A stretch of 54,317 nt of DNA, taken from NCBI RefSeq assembly GCF_001591145.1, contig NZ_BCUF01000039.1:1-54317 (forward strand), written 5' to 3'. Within the stretch, counting starts at the first letter, position 1; each line of letters begins with the position of its first letter. This DNA is from Vibrio harveyi NBRC 15634 = ATCC 14126 = KCTC 12724 (lineage in GTDB: Bacteria > Pseudomonadota > Gammaproteobacteria > Enterobacterales > Vibrionaceae). Under the pieces are notes generated by a model. The model had not been told where the DNA came from. It did not search any database and worked only from the letters and a program-made list of their open reading frames with translations. Shown here piece after piece: positions 21,691-29,664 of the stretch. The translations under genes were made by a program, and so were the position numbers.

Positions 21691-23520
21691 ATGGCTACTC
21701 CACAGATTGATAAATTAAGAAATATCGCGATTATCGCGCACGTTGACCACGGTAAAACAACGTTGGTTGACAAGCTGCTACAACAATCAGGCACGCTTGA
21801 GTCTCGCGGTGAAGCTGAAGAGCGAGTCATGGACTCGAACGACATTGAAAAAGAGCGTGGCATTACCATTCTTGCTAAGAACACAGCAATTAACTGGAAT
21901 GACTACCGCATCAACATCGTAGATACTCCGGGACACGCGGACTTCGGTGGCGAAGTAGAACGTATCATGTCGATGGTAGACTCAGTTCTACTTATCGTTG
22001 ACGCTGTTGATGGTCCAATGCCGCAAACTCGCTTCGTAACTCAAAAAGCATTTGCTCACGGTCTTAAACCAATCGTTGTAATCAACAAGATTGACCGTCC
22101 TGGTGCACGTCCTGATTGGGTTATGGACCAAGTCTTCGACCTATTCGACAACCTAGGTGCAACTGACGAACAGCTAGACTTTAAAGTTGTGTACGCGTCA
22201 GCACTTAACGGTTGGGCTTCTCTAGAAGAAGGCGAAACTGGCGAAAACATGGAACCTCTATTCGAAACTATCGTTGAAGAAGTAGCGGCTCCAGAAGTTG
22301 ACCTAGACGGTCCACTACAGATGCAAGTATCTCAGCTAGACTACAGCTCTTACGTTGGTGTTATCGGTGTTGCTCGTGTAACTCGTGGTAGCGTGAAAGC
22401 AAACCAACAAGTAACAGTTATCGGTGCTGACGGTAAAACTCGCAACGGTAAAGTGGGTACAGTAATGGGCTACCTTGGCCTAGAGCGTCACGAAGTTGAG
22501 CAAGCTAACGCTGGTGATATCATTGCAATCACAGGTCTTGGCGAGCTAAAAATCTCTGACACTATCTGTGCGCAAAACGCAGTAGAAGCACTACCGCCGC
22601 TGTCTGTTGATGAACCAACAGTAACAATGACGTTCCAAGTAAACACGTCTCCATTCGCGGGTAAAGAAGGTAAGTTCGTTACTTCACGTAACATCCTTGA
22701 GCGTCTAGAGAAGGAATTGGTACACAACGTTGCATTACGTGTAGAGCAAACAGACGATCCAGACAAATTCCGCGTATCAGGTCGTGGTGAGCTTCACCTA
22801 TCTATCCTGATCGAAAACATGCGTCGTGAAGGCTTCGAGCTTGCTGTATCTCGTCCAGAAGTAATCATCAAAGAAGAAGATGGTCAGCTATTGGAACCGT
22901 TCGAAACGGTAACTATCGACGTTATGGAAGAGCACCAAGGCGGCATCATGGAGAACATCGGCCTACGTAAAGGTGAGCTGAAAGACATGTCTCCAGATGG
23001 TAAAGGTCGTGTACGTATGGACTTCGAAATGCCATCTCGTGGTCTGATCGGCTTCCAAACTGAGTTCATGACGCTGACTTCTGGTTCTGGTCTTCTATAC
23101 CATACGTTTGATCGCTACGCGCCACACAAAGGCGGTAACATCGGTCAACGTGTAAACGGTGTACTAATTGCTAACGCAATGGGTAAAGCGCTAACTAACG
23201 CACTATTCAACCTTCAAGAACGTGGTCGTCTATTTATCGGTCACGGTGTTGAAGTTTACGAAGGCATGGTTATCGGTATTCACAGCCGCGACAACGACCT
23301 AACAGTAAACGCACTGAAAGGTAAGCAGCTAACCAACGTTCGTGCATCTGGTACAGATGACGCACAGGTTCTTACTCCACCAATCAAGATGACTCTTGAG
23401 CAAGCACTAGAGTTCATCGATGATGACGAACTAGTAGAAGTAACACCTGAAAGCATCCGTATCCGTAAGAAATTCCTAACGGAAAGCGATCGTAAACGTG
23501 CTTCACGTTCAGCAAAATAA
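21691..23520 (+). CDS. typA: Ribosome-binding translational GTPase TypA/BipA
   Basis: TypA (BipA) is an EF-G-like GTPase that binds the 70S ribosome, helps 50S assembly at low temperature and affects virulence and stress responses. The 609-residue protein has G1 AHVDHGKTT, G2 around RGITILAKN, G3 DTPGHADFGGE and G4 NKIDRPGARP. Domain II, EF-G-like domains III and V, and the BipA-specific C-terminal domain (SRDNDLTVNALKGKQLTN...) follow. Length is normal. Codon use is strongly biased, as for a highly expressed gene. It is divergent from glnA and followed by a strong terminator. Confidence 0.98.
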   Translation: MATPQIDKLRNIAIIAHVDHGKTTLVDKLLQQSGTLESRGEAEERVMDSNDIEKERGITILAKNTAINWNDYRINIVDTPGHADFGGEVERIMSMVDSVLLIVDAVDGPMPQTRFVTQKAFAHGLKPIVVINKIDRPGARPDWVMDQVFDLFDNLGATDEQLDFKVVYASALNGWASLEEGETGENMEPLFETIVEEVAAPEVDLDGPLQMQVSQLDYSSYVGVIGVARVTRGSVKANQQVTVIGADGKTRNGKVGTVMGYLGLERHEVEQANAGDIIAITGLGELKISDTICAQNAVEALPPLSVDEPTVTMTFQVNTSPFAGKEGKFVTSRNILERLEKELVHNVALRVEQTDDPDKFRVSGRGELHLSILIENMRREGFELAVSRPEVIIKEEDGQLLEPFETVTIDVMEEHQGGIMENIGLRKGELKDMSPDGKGRVRMDFEMPSRGLIGFQTEFMTLTSGSGLLYHTFDRYAPHKGGNIGQRVNGVLIANAMGKALTNALFNLQERGRLFIGHGVEVYEGMVIGIHSRDNDLTVNALKGKQLTNVRASGTDDAQVLTPPIKMTLEQALEFIDDDELVEVTPESIRIRKKFLTESDRKRASRSAK

Positions 23521-23549
23521 TTTGCTGTAACGGATTCGATTAAGAATAA

Positions 23550-23575
23550 GCCCCGAGTTATGCTCGGGGCTTTTT
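23550..23575 (+). terminator. typA terminator
   Basis: GCCCCGAG (23550-23557) and CTCGGGGC (23563-23570) form a perfect stem with a 5-nt loop, followed by TTTTT. Confidence 0.95.
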
Positions 23576-23595
23576 GTATCTGAAGGAACAAGACG

Positions 23596-24144
23596 ATGAC
23601 GCCAATTGTTATCACTGGTGGCCCGGGTGCAGGTAAAACCACCTTGTTGAATGCGTTAGGCGAGTTGGGGTACGCCACCTTTGCTGAAGGTTCACGTACC
23701 TTGATTGAGCAGCAAAGCCAATTGGACAATGGTATTTTGCCTTGGACGAATTTACCTGAGTTTGCCAACTTATGCCTTGAGTTAATGGGCAAGCAAAAGC
23801 GAGAAGCGCTGAATCATCCAGTCGCTTTTGTTGACCGCGCTATCCCAGACATCGTGGCGTATTTAAAAGTGGGCGGCTGTCCCGTTGAAAAAGCCTTCTT
23901 GATTGAGAGTGCTGGGTACCAGAGTAAGGTGCTCACATGTCGACCTGAAGCCTCTATTTATGTTCAAGATGATGTGCGTCCACACAGTTTTGAAGAGGCG
24001 CTACAAATCCATCAAACCTTAGTCGATACCTATACTGAACTGGGGTATGAAGTGGTTGAAGTGCCATGGGGAAGCGTAGCTGAACGGGTGGCGTTTGTTC
24101 GACAAGTAATGGGCTTAGTTGCTGAGGTAGAAGGTGGGGAGTAA
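23596..24144 (+). CDS. Small AAA-type ATPase, nucleotide-kinase-like
   Basis: This 182-residue protein opens with a Walker A motif GGPGAGKTT (8-16). It has a hydrophobic Walker-B-like strand VAFVDRAIPD (about 75-84) and a C-terminal region typical of the AAA_28 family (HSFEEALQIHQTLVDTYTELGYEVVEVPWG), which resembles the kinase part of NadR. It probably binds ATP and may phosphorylate a small molecule. The substrate is unknown. AAGGA lies about 10 nt upstream of ATG 23596. The typA terminator separates it from typA, so it needs its own promoter or read-through. Confidence 0.8.
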   Translation: MTPIVITGGPGAGKTTLLNALGELGYATFAEGSRTLIEQQSQLDNGILPWTNLPEFANLCLELMGKQKREALNHPVAFVDRAIPDIVAYLKVGGCPVEKAFLIESAGYQSKVLTCRPEASIYVQDDVRPHSFEEALQIHQTLVDTYTELGYEVVEVPWGSVAERVAFVRQVMGLVAEVEGGE

Positions 24145-24208
24145 AGATAGAGCTTGGTAGGTATGCATGTGACTGACGGAGCTAGGGATAGCTTGGTCGC
24201 TAGATAGC

Positions 24209-24234
24209 AAAACCTCCTCACGAGGAGGAGGCTT
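24209..24234. terminator. Hairpin between the convergent ATPase and DUF2959 genes
   Basis: CCTCCT and AGGAGG pair around a CACG loop. On the minus strand the stem is followed by TTTTGC, so it best serves the DUF2959 gene. Confidence 0.7.
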
Positions 24235-24241
24235 TATCGAA

Positions 24242-24883
24242 TTACTTTTGATTCAGCTGCTGTAAGAACTTATCTGACTCAGTAATCGCGGCATTCATTT
24301 GTTTGATTGCGTATTGAATGTCTTTCTCTAGGCTAGAGAATTCACCTTTCAATGAACCAATCGCGCTTGCGTTCAAGTTATGCTTTAGATAAAGCGTGTT
24401 GTCACGCAGCGTATTCAATACTGGCGTCATTTTGTCTTCTGCACGCTTCATAGCGTTAAGCATGGTTTTGTAAGACGCTTTGGTTTCACGCAACTTCTGT
24501 TCGCTAGAGCGACGCAGTTTCGCACTGGTGTATAGGTCTAGCTCGCCTTGCCATTCATCAAACAGAGCATCTGACACATCTTCAATTGCAGCAATCCGGT
24601 CGCGTACATCTTGCGCCGCTTTTTCACTGTCTTCGTATTTGTCGTTAATGTTGTTGTAGACGCTTTCTAGCTCACCGCCGTCAAAGTTAGTCAACGCAGA
24701 AAGAGCTTCTAGCGCGCTGGTGAACTCTTCTTGTGCGTCTTGCTGCGATTCTTTGGCGTCTTCCACACGATCAACCATAATGTCACGTTTGTGGTAACCC
24801 ACTTGTTCCATTGCTGAATAATATGCGGACTGACATCCTGTCAAAGTGAAAATTGATAGTACAATTGCTAATAAATAAGGCAT
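24242..24883 (-). CDS. DUF2959 family lipoprotein
   Basis: This 213-residue protein has a lipoprotein signal (MPYLLAIVLSIFTLTGC, lipobox LTGC with Cys17), then a wholly alpha-helical, charged body with coiled-coil character (EDAKESQQDAQEEFTSAL; SEQKLRETKASYKTML; LEKDIQYAIKQMNAAI). The residue after the lipid Cys is Gln, so outer-membrane sorting is expected. It matches DUF2959, whose function is not known. Its start lies only 35 bp from the divergent yihY start, so both promoters overlap. Confidence 0.87.
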   Translation of the reverse strand: MPYLLAIVLSIFTLTGCQSAYYSAMEQVGYHKRDIMVDRVEDAKESQQDAQEEFTSALEALSALTNFDGGELESVYNNINDKYEDSEKAAQDVRDRIAAIEDVSDALFDEWQGELDLYTSAKLRRSSEQKLRETKASYKTMLNAMKRAEDKMTPVLNTLRDNTLYLKHNLNASAIGSLKGEFSSLEKDIQYAIKQMNAAITESDKFLQQLNQK

Positions 24884-24918
24884 TCTTATGTCCTCGACGC
24901 TAATTTATGGGATGAACT

Positions 24919-25863
24919 ATGAACCAGTTATCAGAGAGTTACAAGGTGAGATTGAGCAAGCTCGTGCCGGGGAGCGTCGCGTTTTTCAAATATTTGCTCA
25001 AGCGTATGACGCACGATCGCGTCAACGTTAATGCAGGCTATTTAGCTTACATCACTTTGTTGTCTATTGTGCCGATGTTGACGGTATTGCTGTCGATATT
25101 GTCGAAGTTTCCGGTATTTGAGAATGTGGGCGAAACCTTGCAAGGTTACATCATTGATAACTTTGTCCCTGCTTCTGGTGATGCAGTCAGAGTTGCGTTG
25201 CAAGAGTTTGTCTCAAACACAGGCAAGATGACCGCCGTAGGTGGTGCGTTCTTGTTTGTTGCCGCTTTGATGCTGATTTCGAATATCGACAAGAACTTAA
25301 ACTACATTTGGCGAGTGAAAGATAAACGTCGTCCAGTGTTTTCTTTCTCCATGTATTGGATGGTGTTGACCCTTGGTCCGATTCTAGTCGGCGCGAGTAT
25401 TGCTGCAACCTCCTACGTGACATCGCTAAAGCTGATTGAAAACGAAACCTTATCGGGCGCTTACAACCTGTTTTTACGTTGGTTACCTTTACTGTTGTCT
25501 TTCTTTGCGTTCATGGGGTTGTACTTCTTAGTGCCAAACAAAAAGGTTTACCTATCCCATGGTGCGGTTGGTGCCGCCATTGCCGCTGTGCTGTTTGAAC
25601 TGAGTAAGAAAGGCTTTGCTTTCTACATTACTCAATTCCCGTCATATCAGCTGATTTACGGTGCGCTCGCCGCGATTCCGATCCTGTTTGTGTGGGTATA
25701 TCTGTGCTGGCTGATCGTATTGATTGGCGCGGAAGTGACTGCTGCTCTGGGGGAAAGAGAGCACTGGAGTGACGACCTAGAAATGATACACTCGACCGCT
25801 GAATTGCAATTAACAGATGAAGGAAGCGAGAGTCGTGATAGCGCTAATTCAACGAGTCAGTGA
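24919..25863 (+). CDS. yihY: YihY family inner membrane protein (UPF0761)
   Basis: This 314-residue inner-membrane protein has about six transmembrane helices. Clear ones are near AYITLLSIVPMLTVLLSIL, AVGGAFLFVAALMLI, WMVLTLGPILVGASIA, FLRWLPLLLSFFAFMGLYFL, AVGAAIAAVLFEL and ALAAIPILFVWVYLCWLIVL. The YihY/virulence factor BrkB signature is present (NKNLNYIWRV; VPNKKVYLSHG). Molecular function remains unclear; older reports of RNase BN activity were reassigned. Its 3' end overlaps dtd by 29 bp, as in the E. coli yihY-dtd-yiiD cluster. Confidence 0.93.
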   Translation: MNQLSESYKVRLSKLVPGSVAFFKYLLKRMTHDRVNVNAGYLAYITLLSIVPMLTVLLSILSKFPVFENVGETLQGYIIDNFVPASGDAVRVALQEFVSNTGKMTAVGGAFLFVAALMLISNIDKNLNYIWRVKDKRRPVFSFSMYWMVLTLGPILVGASIAATSYVTSLKLIENETLSGAYNLFLRWLPLLLSFFAFMGLYFLVPNKKVYLSHGAVGAAIAAVLFELSKKGFAFYITQFPSYQLIYGALAAIPILFVWVYLCWLIVLIGAEVTAALGEREHWSDDLEMIHSTAELQLTDEGSESRDSANSTSQ

Positions 25864-26269
25864 AGCCGCCGTTCGTGTAGACGGTGAAGTTGTCGGTGAA
25901 ATCGACCAAGGTCTACTTGTCCTACTTGGTGTAGAGAAGGACGATGATGAAGCAAAAGCAAAACGTTTGATGGAGCGCGTAACCACGTATCGTGTGTTTG
26001 AAGACGATGAAGGCAAAATGAACCTTAACGTCAAACAAGTGAACGGTAAGGTTTTGGTAGTGTCTCAATTTACGTTACCAGCGGATACCAAAAAAGGCAC
26101 TCGCGCAGGCTTTTCTCGTGGCGCGCACCCTGCGGATGCAGAACGTCTGTATGACTACTTCTCGGACTTGTGTGAGCAAGAACTGCCAACACAACGCGGT
26201 CGCTTCGCGGCAGATATGAAAGTGTCATTAATTAATGACGGTCCAGTGACTTTTTGGCTACAGGTCTAA
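25835..26269 (+). CDS. dtd: D-aminoacyl-tRNA deacylase
   Basis: Dtd removes D-amino acids, and glycine from tRNA-Ala, from mischarged tRNAs, protecting translation. I start at GTG 25835 (MIALIQRV), giving 144 residues, one less than E. coli Dtd. An ATG six codons upstream is in frame but outside the family start. Family motifs are SQFTLPAD (active-site loop) and NDGPVTFWLQV (the Gly-Pro motif near the C-terminus). It overlaps the end of yihY by 29 bp and is probably translationally coupled to it. A palindromic repeat follows. Confidence 0.97.
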   Translation: MIALIQRVSEAAVRVDGEVVGEIDQGLLVLLGVEKDDDEAKAKRLMERVTTYRVFEDDEGKMNLNVKQVNGKVLVVSQFTLPADTKKGTRAGFSRGAHPADAERLYDYFSDLCEQELPTQRGRFAADMKVSLINDGPVTFWLQV

Positions 26270-26304
26270 TCTGGCAACCACAACATCATGGTCTAAGCTT
26301 TAAG

Positions 26305-26329
26305 CCCAAGTAAATTGAATTTGCTTGGG
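26305..26329. repeat. Short relative of the interspersed palindrome after dtd
   Basis: CCCAAGTAAATT and AATTTGCTTGGG pair over 12 positions (one G-U) around a single G, then TATTTTCT follows. It shares the CCCAAGTA/CTTGGGTA core with the element at 2346-2404. It could also act as the dtd terminator. Confidence 0.6.
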
Positions 26330-26377
26330 TATTTTCTCCTAAGGCTTTCATTTGATTTGTACTTTCAAAGGATTGAT

Positions 26378-27295
26378 ATGTTCAAACTCATAACTCCAAA
26401 AACAGAAAATCAGCTCAACAAGTACTATCAATTTCGTTGGCAGTTGCTGCGCGAACCTTGGCGTATGCCTGTAGGCTCCGAGCGTGATGAGTACGATGGC
26501 ATGAGCCATCACCGCATGATTACCGACAGTCGTGGTCGTCCGATGGCGATTGGTCGTTTGTACATTACCCCAGATAACGATGGTCAGATCCGCTATATGG
26601 CGGTGAAGAACAACCGTCGTAGTAAAGGCATGGGCTCATTAGTGCTGGTGGCGCTTGAGTCGTTAGCTCGACAAGAAGGGGCGAAGCGTCTGGTGTGTAA
26701 TGCCCGTGAAGATGCGATTGCCTTCTATGAGAAGAATGGTTTTGAGCGTCGCGGTGAGCTGACCGATGAACGTGATCCCGTGCGTCACCAACAAATGGTT
26801 AAACAGCTTGACCCAATGGCGGATGTGCTACGTCGTCCTGATTGGTGTACCGAGCTGCAACAGCGTTGGGAAGCGCAGATCCCGATTGCAGACAAAATGG
26901 GGATCAAAATTAACCAGTACACTGGCTATCAGTTTGAATGCAGTGCGCAGCTCAATCCAAACCTGAACCCGCACAACACCATGTTTGCCGGTTCTGCGTT
27001 TACCCTAGCAACGCTAACTGGCTGGGGCATGACGTGGCTGTTGATGAAAGAGCGCGGTTTGCACGGTGATATTGTGTTGGCGGATAGCTCGATTCGTTAT
27101 CGCCATCCTGTTGAAGAGAACCCAGTCGCGAGCACGTCGTTAGATGGTATCAGTGGTGACTTGGATAGACTTGCTTCAGGTCGTAAAGCGCGTATCGTTA
27201 TCCACGTAGTGATTTACAGTGGAGATGTGCCTGCCGTGGATTTTGTAGGCACATACATGCTGCTGCCAAATTACTCTAAGCTACTCAGCTGTTAG
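26378..27295 (+). CDS. YiiD-like fused GNAT acyltransferase and hotdog thioesterase-like protein
   Basis: This 305-residue protein has an N-terminal GNAT domain (about 1-150, with acetyl-CoA loop NNRRSKGMGS and YEKNGFERRG). It is joined to a C-terminal hotdog-fold domain (about 160-305, NTMFAGSAFTLATLTGWGM). This is the architecture of E. coli YiiD, which I recall being described as a malonyl-ACP decarboxylase (MadA/FabY) that feeds fatty acid initiation. I chose ATG 26378 because AAAGGA sits 5 nt upstream. The yihY-dtd-yiiD order is conserved. Its 3' end overlaps the convergent AsmA-family gene by 15 bp. Confidence 0.9.
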   Translation: MFKLITPKTENQLNKYYQFRWQLLREPWRMPVGSERDEYDGMSHHRMITDSRGRPMAIGRLYITPDNDGQIRYMAVKNNRRSKGMGSLVLVALESLARQEGAKRLVCNAREDAIAFYEKNGFERRGELTDERDPVRHQQMVKQLDPMADVLRRPDWCTELQQRWEAQIPIADKMGIKINQYTGYQFECSAQLNPNLNPHNTMFAGSAFTLATLTGWGMTWLLMKERGLHGDIVLADSSIRYRHPVEENPVASTSLDGISGDLDRLASGRKARIVIHVVIYSGDVPAVDFVGTYMLLPNYSKLLSC

Positions 27296-29500
27296 ATTAT
27301 TAGGCGCTGGTGTTTCTTGTGGCGCATCTTGGTTTTCTGATGCGCCTAGTTCTGTCTTGGTTTTATCTGTTGCTTGATTGGCACGTTCTTCGGAGACCTT
27401 TTCTTCTGAGGTCTGCTCTTCAAGGTTTGAATCTTTAGTTACGTCTTTTTGTTCTGAGATAAGTTGCTCTTCTGAATGCGGCGCTACGGCTGATTCTTGT
27501 TCTTCCTCTACAACCTCACTTAACTCTTCCTCATATTGTTCTAAGTTGATGGGATCAATACTGGTGCGGCTTGTTGTTTTTGACGAGCTCTGTTCTGATT
27601 CTGCTGGTTTTACTGATTCAGTCTGTTTTGATGTATTTGTGCATTCATTTGTTTTGACTTCGCCACTTAGCACATCACCTTGGATTGAACCACACGCTTC
27701 TTGGAGTTGGTAAATCACGCCACTTAACGGGTTGTTCGCCATATCAAACTCACCAGACAGATTGCCCGAGATGGCTTCGCCTGAAATGGTCACCGGTTGA
27801 AGCTCAACAGCACCACGTTGAGCTGCCAAACGCAAAGGGCTCAAAGTGATCGCTGTGAGTGAAGCATCCGCTTGTGACTTTAAGGTGGTATCACGTAAGT
27901 TGGCTTCCACTTCGCCCGATAAGCTGTAAGCAAGCATGTTTTGATCGCCGGCTAAGCCTTTTAAGTCGAGACTTAGATCTGAGAAGCCATTGACCGCGAG
28001 CACCGTTGGCAAATAGGGGTGAAGCAATTGCAAGGGAATCCCATCGGCGTTGAGGCTCAACGCCCAAGGTTGGCTGGTGGTGCTGAGATCGATTTGCCCT
28101 AAGCCTTCGATATAGCCTTGCTCTAACGGTGCAAACAAACGTGTCAGTTGCCACAAGCCATTGTCACTCTGTGTAGAAATGGCTGCGTGTGATGTGATTA
28201 CTTGATCGTAACTTGCGTTTACCACGCTAGCATCAAGCTTACCGTTCCAAATTCCCCAATGACCATTGCGGTGTTTTACTTCGAGCTTGTCACCTTCCAA
28301 ATTCAAGCCAGAAAGCTGCCAGTAAGGTTGTTTAGATAACTGGATAACTTGGCTGCGTTCAATCTCTAACTGCTTCACATCGACTTGCTGTAGCCTTTCT
28401 GTGGCGATTTGCCACCAGTCGGTCTTATCGTCAGGTTGGATAGCCCATTTCAATCCATTGATGGTTGCGCTGTTGATTTTCCAATGCTGTGGCTCGAACT
28501 CACCAGATACCTGCACACTACCTTGCTGCCAATCAAAGCTTAGTTCTTGTAGTTGGATTGACTCCGGCTTGAGTTGGGCGTTCAAACGAGGCTCAACTGC
28601 GGTTTGGTCTTGGAAACTGACGCTGTCAGCTTGCAAAGAAACCTGTGCTGTTGTTTTCCAAAATGACAGTGGCAGAGAGGCGTTTTCTACTGATAACTCA
28701 AGGTTGTGCCAATGCCAATCTCCGTACTCAATATCTGCATTCAGGAGATCGAGGCTGTTGATATGGTTGATATTAATTGGCAACGCTTGCCATGGTTTAG
28801 CGAGTAAAGATTGCAACTGTAGGTTATCGATTTTCAGCTTATCAAGGGTCACATTCACCAGTGACCAGCCTTGTGGGTACTGTTCGCCTTGTCCTGAGAC
28901 TTCACTGCCACGCCAGTTAAATGAAGCGCCGTAAAGTGTGCTGTCTTGGGCTTTGTAATCCAAGTCTATAAGCAACTTATCGAAAGCTTCGCCATTCCAA
29001 TACAATTGATCAGCCGAAAGTTGAACCTCACCATAAGGTATTTGCTGAGCATCGCTCGACCAAATTGGGTTTTGGATCTGTACATTCAAGCCATTAATGC
29101 TGAATGCATCATCTGCGTAATCGATGTTCTTTAACGCGATTTGATGGAAATAAACATTGCTGAGCGTCGGCAATGTTGGCATGCCGTGTTGCAGGCTCAG
29201 ACCATCAATCAACAGACTGTCGACAATCCAATTTCCGTCACGACGAACATCGGGGTTCAGCCATAGATCGACTTGCTCAATGAACGGCAAGTTTTTTTGT
29301 TTTGTCGCCACTCCATTGAGGGTGAGGTGATAAGGAAATTCGTATTGCACGTTATCTGCATGCAGCGGTAGGTCGACTAGATCAGAAAATAGATTCCATG
29401 TTTGGCGAGAATAAGAGGTGGTCAGCATCCCCACAAAGACAACCGGAATTGCAATCGTCACTATGAGTATAAGAAGTAGAACTCGAACTGCTGTTTTCAT
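27281..29500 (-). CDS. AsmA family envelope protein with acidic C-terminal tail
   Basis: AsmA-like proteins are anchored in the inner membrane and project a long beta-rich domain into the periplasm; relatives take part in phospholipid transport to the outer membrane. The protein, 739 residues from ATG 29500, has one N-terminal transmembrane helix (about 5-28) and a long AsmA-type repeat region (DNVQYEFPYHLTLNG; GLAGDQNMLAYSLSGEVEANLRDTTL). The last 115 or so residues are a low-complexity tail very rich in Glu, Ser, Thr and Gln, which is unusual. An in-frame TTG three codons upstream (29507-29509) is a less likely start. The gene is monocistronic. Confidence 0.85.
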   Translation of the reverse strand: MKTAVRVLLLILIVTIAIPVVFVGMLTTSYSRQTWNLFSDLVDLPLHADNVQYEFPYHLTLNGVATKQKNLPFIEQVDLWLNPDVRRDGNWIVDSLLIDGLSLQHGMPTLPTLSNVYFHQIALKNIDYADDAFSINGLNVQIQNPIWSSDAQQIPYGEVQLSADQLYWNGEAFDKLLIDLDYKAQDSTLYGASFNWRGSEVSGQGEQYPQGWSLVNVTLDKLKIDNLQLQSLLAKPWQALPININHINSLDLLNADIEYGDWHWHNLELSVENASLPLSFWKTTAQVSLQADSVSFQDQTAVEPRLNAQLKPESIQLQELSFDWQQGSVQVSGEFEPQHWKINSATINGLKWAIQPDDKTDWWQIATERLQQVDVKQLEIERSQVIQLSKQPYWQLSGLNLEGDKLEVKHRNGHWGIWNGKLDASVVNASYDQVITSHAAISTQSDNGLWQLTRLFAPLEQGYIEGLGQIDLSTTSQPWALSLNADGIPLQLLHPYLPTVLAVNGFSDLSLDLKGLAGDQNMLAYSLSGEVEANLRDTTLKSQADASLTAITLSPLRLAAQRGAVELQPVTISGEAISGNLSGEFDMANNPLSGVIYQLQEACGSIQGDVLSGEVKTNECTNTSKQTESVKPAESEQSSSKTTSRTSIDPINLEQYEEELSEVVEEEQESAVAPHSEEQLISEQKDVTKDSNLEEQTSEEKVSEERANQATDKTKTELGASENQDAPQETPAPNNLTAE

Positions 29501-29595
29501 CCCTGCCAAAACCTGTAAGTAATATGAAGTAAGTGTGAGAGTCTCGACTTACTAAGATAGGTTTAAGCTTGTATCAATCTTGAGGCAGATTCAAT

Positions 29596-29618
29596 AAAAA
29601 GCCCCTCAAAAGAGGGGC
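29596..29618 (-). terminator. pckA terminator
   Basis: GCCCCTC and GAGGGGC (29601-29618) form a perfect stem with an AAAA (TTTT on minus) loop. On the minus strand it is followed by TTTTT. It lies about 45 nt past the pckA stop. Confidence 0.92.
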
Positions 29619-29664
29619 TTGTCGATTATTTTTGTAGCTAAGTCACGAAGAGTTAGCGAGTGGT

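Noticed and set aside
28401..28934. 177-residue frame antisense to the AsmA-family gene
   Set aside because: Cys/Ser-rich translation without family features, fully inside a well-supported gene on the other strand.
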